DNA of 64,000 bases from Geosiphon pyriformis (lineage: Eukaryota; Glomeromycota; Glomeromycetes; Archaeosporales; Geosiphonaceae), in assembly GCA_016748015.1 (NCBI GenBank), contig JAAOMT010000054.1, positions 34,405-98,404 of the forward strand. Direction: 5' to 3'. A program made the translations under genes and the position numbers. The notes beneath the pieces were generated by a model. It ran no database searches, had not been told where the DNA came from, and saw nothing but the letters and a program-made list of their open reading frames with translations. This document shows, one piece after another, positions 47,413 to 57,899 of this stretch (its first letter is position 1; each line of letters opens with the position of its first letter).

Positions 47413-48035
47413 ACATTTACCAAATAGATTTGTTTACACTTTTTCTTTAAGTTCATTATGTTTCTTTATAGCTTAGAAGCCATAGCACTAACAACTTTAA
47501 TTTGTTTTATTATCTTAATTATACTTTTTTCATTGTTATATTTATAACAGATAAAATAAACAGCAATTTAATAACTAATACAACCAGAGAGTCAACAGAT
47601 TCAACTATAAATTTTATTAACAAAAATAGTTTATTGAAATAGAATTTTAGAAAAGCCAATCTAGATTTAACAACAGTATTTAGAACAGAAAAAACAATAG
47701 TCAGCATAGATATTATAGCTTTAAAAAGAACACCAAATGCCAGATTTATATTAACAGTAGCAACAATAAAAAAAACCACAAAGACAGCAGCTTTGGCATA
47801 AGATTTAGCTTTAGCAAATAATAATTTAAAAACTTTGGACCACCAGCAAAGTTAAAGAAAAATTTGAGAGAAAAAAGTAATAACACTTTGCAGTCCACAG
47901 CCAAATAATTCAAATCTTAACATTTGTAGCAGTAGCAATATTTAGGAGTTTCTTATTAGATATGGCAACCATACAAGATACCAGTTTTTAACACAGCATT
48001 GTTTAAAGATTCCAAAAAATTAGAGATAATTACTA

Positions 48036-49865
48036 AAGTTTTAATTAAACCAAACCAATTTTTTAAAGTAGATTTGGTTTAAGTTTAACATTGAATTTTT
48101 TTAACAAGTTTAAATTTGGTTCAAGTCTAGTTTAAAGTTTATAAATTTGTTTAAGTTTGATGAAATTAAAAAAAGATATAACTTGTATTATTTGTTTATT
48201 AATCATTACTTTATTTAATTACTATAATTAGTTAAAAAGATATATAAAACTATGCATGTATAACAACTTTACTCTTCAACTTACCAAAATAAATTCATTG
48301 TTGATATCATCTAATGTTATCAAAGATTTAAAATTCAAAATAACAGAATTTGATAACCCAAATAATTCAAATATTAATATGTTTGGTAAATGTAGTTTTC
48401 AGAATAAAATATAAAACTATTTTGATAATTTTAAATAAATAAAAGAAAAAAAAACAGCTAAATATATAGTCTTAAAATGTGTGCATAAACTATTTTCTTA
48501 CAAAACTACAGACACTGTTACTGAAAATTTTTGGTCTCTTTTTTTAAATGTTGTTAATGTTTGTTTACTGTTAATTTACATTTTTCTAAAAGTTATTGAA
48601 TCTCTAATAACTGAATTTATCTTCAAATTATCTCTTATAATTTGAATTGCTGGGCTTATAAGTAAAATAGTTAATTCTATACCAGTTACTTAATATAATT
48701 ATTTTATAGTAAAAGTTAATTCTTTTTTAAAAATTGCTTGTCTGGAAGCTTATTAAAAATATGTAGTTATTTTGCTGTAAAAGTCAACTTTTTTTCAAAA
48801 ATTGCTTGTTTGAAAGCTTACAAAAAATATGTAGTTACTTTGCTATAAAAGTCAACTTTTTTACAAGAATCTTGTCTATAAACTATCTTAATAATTATAA
48901 CAAAAAAAATAAAAAAAAATAAAAAAAATGTAAAAAAAATAAAATTTTGTTAAAAAAATTGTTTTTGGTTCAGACATGAAGTTACTAATAGTTTATTAAA
49001 ATTAATAGCTAATTAATTTCAAAATGTTAGTTTGAGTTTTAGAAAATGTCAAGTATAAATATTAAAAAATTGGTTTTCAAAGTATTTTATTTTTTGAATT
49101 GTATTAAATAAGAATAAATCTAAAGTAAAATATATTTTCTCGAAAAAAAAAGCTTTTTTTTTATATAACTTGTTGTAGTACTAGTCTATAAACTTGAATT
49201 TTTTTTTTGCTATAATTTTAATGAATTAAAAATATATTTCAATAGACTACAAGTTATTTTGATAAATTATTAATTATTTTGGTAAATTATCTATTGTTTT
49301 TGCAAATTTTTAAATATTACATAGTTCGAAGTATTGTGTCATTTGATCATTCTAATTTTTATTGTACAAATTGGATTATTAATTAAATAGTAATATCCAA
49401 TAATTTAATTAAATAATAAGTAATAATTAAAACAATATTAATATATGCTAATTAATAATAGAAATTATAAGAGTAATTTCATGCTAATTTATTGTCTAAA
49501 ATTATATTGATAATATAATCTCTTTTTTAAAACTGAGCTCTGTTAAAATTCAAGTACTCTTTGTGATATTAAGATAGTAATTCAAAATAATTAAAGTAAT
49601 TTGGTCTGAAAATTATTAAAATTTCTATTCTGTAAATTTACCAATATATTAAATTTTTATTGGTTAAAGTATTGAATTTTATAATTAGTGTTTGTTAATT
49701 AAAAACCAGTTTTTTTGCATAATAGAAGTTTCTAATTAATTTTTGATATTGTTATAGTTTTTAAAATTTATTGTTTTATTATTAATTTGTTTATTGAATT
49801 GTTGAGTTGTTGATATAGATTTTAATTTTGTTTTATTTTGAAAAAACTATCAACATTGTGTGTAA
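48036..49865. other. AT-rich region without recognisable genes
   Basis: It includes AAGTTTAA-rich repeats near 48070-48160, the 68-bp tandem repeat described separately, and A-rich blocks with AAAAAAAATAAAA at 48901-48955. No protein similarity was seen on either strand. Confidence 0.45.
48705..48866. repeat. 68-bp tandem repeat, about 2.3 copies
   Basis: TAAAAG recurs at 48710, 48778 and 48846. The units share AAAATTGCTTGT, GAAAGCTTA and ATATGTAGTTA, with a few transitions and single-base indels between them. Confidence 0.8.
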
Positions 49866-50402
49866 TTTTTTAGATTTGTGGTAAACAATGTATTTGTTAT
49901 TAACAAGAAAATTAGTTTATTAGAATTGTTTTACACTAAGTTTAGAACTCTTTTTATTAAGCCATTTAAAACCAATATTATTAGTAATGATATTAAATTA
50001 AAGTCTATTTTGAAAGTATTATTGAAAGTATTTGAAAGTTCAAATAACAGCTACTGCTTTTAATTCAGTTAAGCCATATTTGAATTCTGTTGGCTTAAGT
50101 GTTCTATTGGCATATGTAATTACTTACTTATTGCCATTATTATTTAATTATAATAAAATAATACCAAAAGTTGTATATAAATTATTAGTGGCTAACTAAA
50201 ACTTTTTACTAAAATCTGAGTAGATAAGAATTATAACTATAGTGAGTTTTTTTTTAAAAGTATTAAATACTTGTTGTTGAATTTGTGTTCATTAATATTT
50301 TATATTTTTGTTAATTAAATAATTGAGTGGTTTGGTGATTTCTAAAAATTTTTTAATAAATTTCTGATAATAGAAAACTAATTCTATGAATCTTCTTAGT
50401 TC
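49866..50402 (-). pseudogene. RT/RNase H scrap of another gypsy-like element (K)
   Basis: On the minus strand, broken frames give YYQKFIKKFLEITKPLNYLI, then QQQVFNTFKKKL, ITYANRTLKPTEFKY and ELKAVAVI. This is the RT thumb-to-RNase H region of Ty3/gypsy pol, with the usual order. It differs from families 1 and 2. It is cut off at the right by the A tail of ORF1 element G, which presumably inserted there; the rest of K was not found on the far side. Confidence 0.6.
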
Positions 50403-50770
50403 TTTTTTTTTGTTAGTGTGTAGCTATACTGGTTGTTTATTAGTTATGTTCACAAAATTGTGATGTTTTTATAAAGCCAGCTTATTCAATAATACAAAAA
50501 TCACAAGATGTAGCTAATCACAAGTGGTAAGCTCTAACTACATGCTAGTAATATCTTTGTTGTCTAATATATTAAACATATCTAATTTATACATCTTATC
50601 CATAATATTAACAAGCTTATAACTATTTTTAACAAGACTACTTATCCATTTAGCAGTCTAATCAAGATTGGATTTGATACTAAAGAGCTAATCTTCTCAT
50701 AAATACATCATAATATCAAAGATGTCATCATAAACTAAGAAATTTTTATTATTATTATTATCATTATTCA

Positions 50771-50809
<39 letters not shown>

Positions 50810-51017
50810 TATTATTATTATTATTATTATTATTATCATTATTCATATTATTATTATTATTATTAGAAACTGCTTTCAAGCAGACCCATTCATATTTTTT
50901 TTCAAGGTTTATTATTTTTTGCATTATGGAAGTCACAACACCAACAGCTTTAATTTGCTTAACCAATCAAGCCATATTTTTTTTTACTAATATGTTTATA
51001 ACAGATAAAGTAGACAG
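50403..51017 (-). mobile_element. ORF1-type LINE fragment G, left part (3' end)
   Basis: This is the 3' end of an ORF1-type LINE on the minus strand, ending in nine A at 50403-50411 (T on the + strand). It is interrupted by element F at ACAG (51014-51017) and resumes at 60896. The translated segment VKQIKAVGVVTSIMQKIINL is followed by an Asn tract. The paralogue H carries the uninterrupted sequence at 47541-47600. Confidence 0.7.
50739..50872. repeat. (TTA)n microsatellite with interspersed CAT and ATC
   Basis: About 40 triplets, mainly ATT, coding for polyasparagine with occasional Asp and Met on the minus strand of ORF1. Confidence 0.9.
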
Positions 51018-51953
51018 TATTATGGGTAAACTGGATAGGATATAATAGTAACATTTGGTGCTCTAGTTTTGGGTTATCTTTCAAAGTTGTCTGCTTTTTC
51101 CACCATGTTAGTGTTATCAGTCTCTGAAGATCTATTCCTGGCTGTGAATTTATCTATTGAGTTCTTTGGTTATAAGACACAAAGTTTGTCTTTTGTTGAT
51201 TGCAATGTTTTCTGTAAATGTAAACTTTTTTCTCTGTATTAATGAGCACAGTCATTAGAGTCCAGCATTGTTTTTTCACCCTTCTGGTAAGCTACCAAGA
51301 TAATGTTAATATTCAAAACTTAGAAAGAACTTTCCTTTTTTACTAGGCTATCATAAAGTCTATTCCAAGACAGTCAATTTTTCTATGTTGCCATTCCAAA
51401 AAAAAAAAAAAAAAATGAAAAAAAAATGAAAAAATGAAAAAAAAAAAAAAGAATTAGTTCTTGTTAATTGCCATGATCAAGAGTGATTGGTCCAGATCAT
51501 TAAGAGTTTGAGGCGTTTATGCCAATAGCATCTGTCTTGAAACAAAAGTAGAAAATACTGATTTTAATTTCAATTAAAATCTATAAGATAAGAGAACATG
51601 AATTGGTGAATTAGATTTGGTTTTAATAATTTATTGTATTTCAGACTATGGATATATGATAAGTATAATACAAAGTAAAAATTGATTTCTAACTAACTGT
51701 CTGACTTTTTAACTTCTACAACTACTTGCTTTTATACATTTTTTTGGTTTTATAGGATTGCTTTCAATTGTTTCACTATTGCTAGCTATTGCTTATTATT
51801 GCTAGCTATTGTTTATTATTGCTAGCTATTGCTCACATTTGCTAGCTATTGCTCGTGTTTGCTCTGTGTTACCTTGAGTTGTACCATGTTTTTCTTGTCA
51901 CATTTCTTTGTTACATTTTTCCATAGCTTTTTGGTTTTTTTACTTGAGTAATA
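51018..51953 (-). repeat. 3' LTR of element F
   Basis: This 936-bp LTR has four units of the 20-bp AGCAATAGCTAGCAATAATG repeat (51770-51860), plus an A-rich tract at 51397-51450 (the TTTATTTTC tract of E). The polypurine tract AAAAAGAAAGAGATAA is at 51954-51969 on the minus strand. Confidence 0.88.
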
Positions 51954-51969
51954 TTATCTCTTTCTTTTT

Positions 51970-52696
51970 AAAATTGAGCTTCTGTGAAATCATCTATTTC
52001 AGCCAAGTTTGTGTTTTCTGTAAAGAACTTGAATGTTGTCTTCAGTATTGCTTTTTGTAGAACTTCAAATTGGGTGTTTGTCATCTGTTCTATGTTGTTA
52101 ACTGTAATAGTTTTTAGAGTTTCATCTAGTAGTACTGTTAAACAGTGTTTAAATGCTGAATATAATCAGTATGTTGCTTTGTAGTATAGGTTTAAGTTGT
52201 TTTTTCTTACAAATTTTTCTACTTGTCTGTAGGCTTCTTTGTTGATTATTTGATAGTTGAAGTCTTCATATGGGCTATCTAATCTTAATTATAACCCAAT
52301 TTTAAATAGCCAATAGATGAGTGGAAGTTTCTTTTTTTATTTCTTTATGTTTTTAGGTGTCTATTTTCTTGTTACTAGCTCCAGTGTTTGCCTGTTCAGA
52401 CCCTCCCTTATTTCTTCAATTTTCACCCAACACAGTTCTATTTCTGTCACCTTCACCTTCTTCTTAACTGTGTTGGATCTTATCCTCATCATATTTTTTT
52501 TTCTTTCATAGGAAGAGGTTTGCTTGTAAAGGTGGGACAGCTTAGTTTTAGTTGGGCTCTTGTCCACTCTTTTCTTGCTCCTATCTCTGTATTGTATCTC
52601 TTTTTTATCAATTGTGATTTCTATTTGAGCAGAAAATTGTTGAATTGCATCAAACAATTGTTTCGAAAGTTGTAGAATTTGATTTAAAAAGTCCAT
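51970..52696 (-). pseudogene. Third ORF of element F (post-integrase, unknown)
   Basis: After integrase, the minus strand has a 111-codon frame at 52361-52696 starting MDFLNQILQLSKQLFDAIQQ. It is rich in Lys and Arg in its second half and looks helical. A broken continuation runs toward the LTR, ending FTEAQF near 51972. The end matches element E, so the region is conserved in the family. No similarity to the family 1 third ORF was visible. It could be an accessory or Gag-like protein; function not recognised. Confidence 0.5.
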
Positions 52697-52859
52697 GTTG
52701 AAAAAGATTCTATCATTTTTTCATTGTTTTCTGGGTAATATATATACTTGAATTTTCCAATTTAATTTGCCACATGTTGTCTATGTTTCGATGATAATGA
52801 TTGGTTTCAGATCTTGTGATATATTTTCTGGTCTGATTAATGAAATTTGTGTTCCTAGT

Positions 52860-54180
52860 TAATGTACTAATGACGATAACTGTTGTTTTACATGATAAAT
52901 TTTTAATTGATTCCCATGAGCTACTTTCTTTAAAATTCTGTTTTCCAATTGTAATTTGTAAACTCCATTTCCTAATGCTTTGTGTATGTGGAATGGACCA
53001 TCCCACTTTGGATCAAACTTTTCATTCCATTGTTTTTCTGCTTTTGTATGATGTAATAGTACTTGGTCTCCAATCTTAAATTCCATTGGTTGTTTGAGTA
53101 AGTAATCATCATGTTTTTTTTTTGTCATTCTTGAGCATTACTAATATTGTCAGCTGCTATGCTACAATTGTTTTCTAATGTTTTTATTAACTGGTATATT
53201 TTTTAGCATAAAGTATCTTCAAAATTTTTTTTGTTGATAGTTTTTGTTGGATAGAATGCTATTTCTCATTCAATAGATAACATTGCTTTTCTTCTATAAA
53301 CTAATTTAAATGGTGTGAACTGTGTCATATTTTGTTTTAATGTTCGATATACAAAGAGTACAGAAGGTATAAATAAGTCTTATTCTTGTTCATTTTTGTA
53401 ACTTATTTTTGCTAATGCTTCACATAATGTTCTGTTAAACCATTCTACCAGTTCATTTGTTTGTGGATAATATGGTGATAATAATGGTCATTTTATACCA
53501 AAACGTTGACTCAATTCAGTTAATGTAGTATTGACAAAATGTGTTCCTTGGTCTGATAACAGTTCTTTCAGGCATTTATGTCTGCATATTAGATCTTAGT
53601 GTACAAATTTGGCTACTGTTTTGGCATCAGCTACTTGAATTGCTCTGGCTTCTGGTCATTTTGTAAGGTAGTTTATGGCTACAGTGATGTAACAATTTTT
53701 TTTGGATGTAATTAAGAGGAAACCAACCAAATCAATCTCAATTCTATCAAATAGATTTCCAACTGAAATGGGTCGAAGTGGTTCTGTTATCTTGACTTCT
53801 TTTCTTCACTAGTATGAGTCACAATTGCAAACATATTCAAAAATATCCTTATATATTGTAGGCCAATAGTATAGATTTGTTGTTTTTTCTAAAGTCATAT
53901 TTTTGTTGAAGTGTTCTGTAGTTGAGTCAGAATGCATACTATATAATATAGCTTCTTTTTCACTGTCTTTAATCAATTGTTGTGGGGTGGTGTGGTTTCA
54001 TCATTCTTGATGATAGAGTTGATCATTTTGAATAAAGTAATTTCACGCTTGTTTCTGTATGGTATTTTGTTCCTATTGAGATAAAATCTCCTTGAAACAT
54101 AGTGTCGATAGGTACTAATGTAATTGCTAATAAGTAAGTGTGTTCATGGGTCCGAGATTAGGTTTGTGGCATCCTTGACA
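52860..54180 (-). pseudogene. int: Integrase of element F
   Basis: The N-terminal zinc region is near 53930-53810 (HSDSTTEHFNKN; NLYYWPTIYKDI). Core motifs are RIEIDLVGFLLITS (about 53735), YLTKWPEARAI, LLSDQGTHFVNTTL (about 53555), SQRFGIK and YPQTNELVEWFNRTLCEA (about 53430). The C-terminal region includes EFKIGDQVLLHHTKAEKQW and GPFHIHKALGNGVYKL (53090-52930). Element J carries the same integrase. There are several stops, mostly at Trp and Gln codons. Confidence 0.8.
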
Positions 54181-54199
54181 AATTGTTGGCATTGGTGTT

Positions 54200-55400
54200 C
54201 TTGAATCCTTCCTTGTAATGAACTTTGAGTGGGAATTGTTGCAGATAAGTACTCCATCTAACATATTTTCCTTCTAGTTATAAGTTATTGAGTAACCAAA
54301 TGAGTCTTTTATGATTGGTATATAGATCAAATGGTTGCTGGAGATAGTGTTTCCATGTTTGTATGGCCTAATAAATGACAAGGCATTCTAAATCCATTGT
54401 GTTATATATTTTTTCTGCTGGATTGGTATTGCAACTGGTGTAGGCAATTGGATGTTCTCTTCTGTCTGGTCCTATTTGTGATAATACAGCTCTTAGTGCA
54501 TTTTTTGATGCATCTGTAGTGACAATGAATCGTTTGGTAAAGTCAAGATAGATCATTATTGAAGATGTGATTAATCACTGTTTAAAATAATCAAAGGTTT
54601 TTTGTTGCTCTTTTTTTCACAGGTATGGCACATATTTGGATAACAAGTGATGAAGAGGTTTTGTAATAGTTGAAAATTCTTTGACAAATTGGCAGTAGTA
54701 TCCAGTCAATTTTAAAAATTCTTACAGCTCTTGTAGGTTGATTGGGGCTGGAAAATTTTTAACTTTTTAGATTTTGTCTAGGTTGGATTTTATTGTCCTT
54801 GCTAATTACATGTCCTAAAAATTTCAGTTTGGTTTTTCTGAAGAAGCATTTATCAGGATTGAGTTTCAATCTGGCACCTCGAAGATATTTGAAGATTTGT
54901 TGCAGGTGAAGCAAATGTTTGTCAAATGTTTCCAAGAAGACATTGATGTTATTCAAGTATACTATAATTGATTTTCACAAGATTCCTTTATACACAACAT
55001 CTATAAGACATTGGAAGATAGCAGAAGCATTGCACAGTTTGAAAGGCATTATGTTGAATTCAAAATTTTTGTCTTGTGTGATAAATGCCATTTTCTCTTT
55101 GTCTTTTGGGTCTATTTTGACTTGTTAATATTCACTGACTAAATCTAGTAATGAGAACCATTTTTTCTTTCCTAAGTTGTCTAGGATTTCTTGGATAAAA
55201 GGGGTGAGATAGTTATTTCCTCAGATAATACTGTTTAATTTCCAGTAATCCACATAGAATTATATCTTCCTGTTTTTCTTTGTAACTAAGACCACTGAAA
55301 AAAACCAAAGGCTTAATGATTTTTTAATCAGTCCATTGTCAAGCATTTGTTGTACTTCTTACTTAATCAGATTATCGCCAAATGGGGGTATTTGATAAGC
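54200..55400 (-). pseudogene. pol: Reverse transcriptase and RNase H of element F
   Basis: RT begins near 55395 with EVQQMLDNGLIKKS, then VDYWKLNS (about 55240), LDLVSEYYQVKIDP, AFITQDKNFEFNIMPF (about 55070), and YLNN near 54955, where the catalytic YLDD is mutated twice. It continues with FLGHVISKDNK. RNase H has FIVTTDASKNALRAVLSQ (54530-54470, with the catalytic Asp) and HPIAYTSCNTNPAEKIYNT. It lies between the dUTPase-like domain with its linker and integrase. Confidence 0.8.
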
Positions 55401-55604
55401 TCACTGCTTAATAGGTCAAGCATCTCTGGCGTTAATTTGGTGTTTTATAATGTCAATGCATCTGAACTTATTTTTGCTGGCAAAAACATCAGCATATTGG
55501 TTCAATAGAATCTTAAGTTGCATTTGCTGTAAAGTGCTCAGGTTTCTCAGATTGAGTTTATTGATTTTTTCCAGCATAAACAAGTAACTTTCTTTTGGCA
55601 AGTT

Positions 55605-55970
55605 CTATACTTGTAAGGTAATATTACAGAACAAGAACAATTGAACAAAATTTGGAATAAGCTGGGGTTTTTCTGAATTCGGAATATCTGAAGATATGGA
55701 ACCAATAAGGGTTCCCTCAGGAATTTTGATAATATTTTCAGTCAAATTGTGGATGGAAATTTTGAAGTGTTTATGAGCTTTGGCTAGTAAGTACAGATTA
55801 GTGATATTAGTTAGCGAGCAAATTTCAGGATTGGCCTCAAAGACTAGTGCTTGGTTTTGAATCTTCCAGTTAACTTTGAGAATATATTGCCAATAAGGAA
55901 GGATGGAAATAATAGTGTTAGTGTAGATAAGTTCTATCTGGTCACTATCCTTCTTTATAAAATTGACCAT
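55605..55970 (-). pseudogene. Linker region between dUTPase-like domain and RT of element F
   Basis: A 121-codon frame contains WQYILKVNWKIQ and then HKHFKISIHNLTENIIKIPE, looks beta-rich and ends before RT. Similar segments precede RT in other LTR elements. No catalytic motif recognised. Confidence 0.5.
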
Positions 55971-55980
55971 TACATTCTCT

Positions 55981-56363
55981 CTTTCACTTGAGCCAAACCC
56001 ATTAATTTTTTAGACAGTAAGGCCTAATTCTTCTTGGGTGGTAATTAGGGCTAGTTGGGGTATTTTAACTAAAGATAAAAAGATGGCTTGGGCAATTTTT
56101 TCATGAGATTTGATCTTGTAGGGTTTGTCTAAATTGTTTTGTAGCATTACAATAATGTTTTTTGTATATCTGACATCAATAATTTCTTCTTTTATGTTGA
56201 TTTCTTTCTTTGCAAGGCTCAATCTAAATGCTACTTGTATTATGATGCTAACAGGAATTTCTAGCACTATTTTGAGATCTATTTTTACCAGGGAATATAG
56301 GGCTATAACTATAGATGATTGTCCAGAATATCTTAAGTCAAAACCTGTGCCAGTTTCATGTGC
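55981..56363 (-). pseudogene. dUTPase-like domain in pol of element F
   Basis: One minus-strand frame of about 127 codons shows the five trimeric dUTPase motifs in order and spacing. Motif 1 is TGFDLRYS (consensus GxDL). Motif 2 is FRLSLA (consensus RSSLA). Motif 3 is EIIDVRYTKNIIV (consensus GVIDxDYxGEI). Motif 4 is HEKIAQAIF (consensus GDRIAQLI). Motif 5 is NGFGSSE (consensus GFGSTG). One TAA interrupts it just before motif 5, and motif 3 has lost the second Asp. Such enzymes hydrolyse dUTP and limit uracil in new cDNA. The position is after protease and Cys-rich domain and before RT. Confidence 0.75.
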
Positions 56364-56937
56364 TTTTTCTGGGCATATTTTTTTGTCATTGTCACTTTAC
56401 CATTTTAATTCTAATTTTTTGGAGAGGTCAGAATATGCAAGATATTGTTCTATTTTGGTAGTCTGATTTAGCTCTTAAAATAACATGTTCTTGGCAAGTA
56501 ATTTCTCTTTTTCTTTGGGCTCAGATAATTTGGTAATCAGGTATAAAATTCTGGAAGATGGATTGAACATGAGATCACACTTGTTACAGTATTGAAAGTA
56601 GCAAGAAATTAAGTAGTAATTACATAGTTTGGTATTTAGATTAACTAGCTGCTGTTCTTGCTCTTCTTGGGTTGGGACCAATTCTTGATATCAGTTCTGA
56701 AATACATCAGAGTCATCTGTGAAGAGATTATCTATGAGGTAGTTGGGTCCATTATATTCAGGCATCCAAGGGTTGTTTTTGATTTCTCATATTTCTTCAG
56801 ACGTAGTGCTTTCAGCTTTAACACTTGCCATTCTTCAGATTTTGTGATTATCATGTGAATAACCATCTAGTCTATTGAGTGCTCATTTCCAAGCATTCTC
56901 AATGGGAGTTTTCTTTCATACCCAATTATTGATTAAT

Positions 56938-57190
56938 ATGGTGTATTGACAAACCTTGTCACATGTTCTTTCTCTGCCAGGCACATTATTCCAGAGTCTT
57001 TTATTAGGCAGAATCTCATCACATGCAAGGCATGGTGTGTTGTCTCATTTGTTTTGTTGTTTTGGTTGTCCAAATCTTTCCAACACACAAAGTCTACAAT
57101 AGTATTTGGTGGCAATGGGCCATTTTTTGTTGTTCCTGATACATGCACCCATTATGGATAGCTTCTTTCCACAATTAACACATATTAGTT
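56938..57190 (-). pseudogene. Cys-rich (probable zinc-binding) domain of element F
   Basis: In one minus-strand frame there are four Cys pairs: LICVNCGKK, YYCRLCVLERFG, PCLACDEIL, and TCDKVCQYTI, plus a single Cys in MGAC. One TGA lies between the second and third pair. It sits between protease and dUTPase-like domain. Family 1 has a smaller C-x2-C plus C-x2-C ribbon in the comparable place, between protease and RT. Function unknown; nucleic-acid binding is a guess. Confidence 0.65.
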
Positions 57191-57549
57191 TTGGAGGTTG
57201 GTAAAATAAATTTCTTTGGTCTGAGGTTACATATCCTAGTGATAATGATTGGGATTCTTCTTTGGCTCTGCCTTTTCCTTTTTCTTTCCAGATTGGTAGT
57301 GGGAGTAGTTCAGTTTGATAATCATCTGCCCATAAAATCTGATAGATCTCGATGATCAGTGGTAGTGATGTGTCTTCAAATTCAATTAGGGGTTCCTCAG
57401 TATGTTGGGTTTTAAAGTGTCTGTATGTAGCTGGAACTCAGGTATGCTGTCCATTAAACATGAGTTGAAGTTCTTGGGTATTTCAGTCAAGCATAGGCTT
57501 TTGACAATCAATCATTTCCTATTAGAGCTTAATATTGAGTAGCTTCTAT

Positions 57550-57800
57550 GATGAGTATCTTAGTAGGGATCTGGATTCTATTAATCTCAAAGGAGAAGTT
57601 GTCAATTTTTCCTATTGGGGTTTTTGTGTTTTTATCTGCTGTAATAATCCAGACAGTAGCAGCATGGTCTATTCAGCAACCTAGTTGGTCCATGAGCTGC
57701 TTTGTAATTATGCTACTGGCTGATCCACTATCCAGAATTAATTTAATATCTATTCCTCTAACTTTGGCATTAATGTATAGGACTGTTATTGATTTATCTT
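57550..57800 (-). pseudogene. pro: Retroviral-type aspartic protease of element F
   Basis: The segment VLYINAKVRGIDIKLILDSG and then SASSIITKQLMDQLG contains the active-site triad Asp-Ser-Gly at 57724-57732 (minus strand). A later ILII segment corresponds to the C-terminal part of the fold. It is downstream of the zinc knuckle and upstream of the Cys-rich domain. It would cleave Gag-Pol. One TGA interrupts the middle. Confidence 0.75.
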
Positions 57801-57899
57801 GATTGATGACTGCCCCACTAAAAAGCCTGTGGGTGTTCAAATTATCAATATTAAAAAGAAATATGGTGGCTAGAGTGGTATCCTCAGTAATAATGACTG

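Larger units (their letters stand above)
46396..48035 (-). mobile_element. ORF1-type LINE fragment H, minus strand, with A tail
   Basis: The minus strand is homologous to 50403-51017 plus 60896-61350 across the whole length. The 3' end is a run of nine A (nine T at 46386-46394 on the + strand), at the same base as in the other copy. A solo LTR splits it. It encodes a decayed C-terminal half of LINE ORF1 (TVNINLAFGVLFKA, LFILSVINI) with an Asn tract. It ends at about 48035 on the 5' side, where similarity stops. Confidence 0.65.

Noticed and set aside
50697-50966. An 89-codon open frame rich in Asn as a separate gene
   Set aside because: It is a piece of decayed LINE ORF1 containing a (TTA)n microsatellite; the paralogue at 47360 shows the same context.
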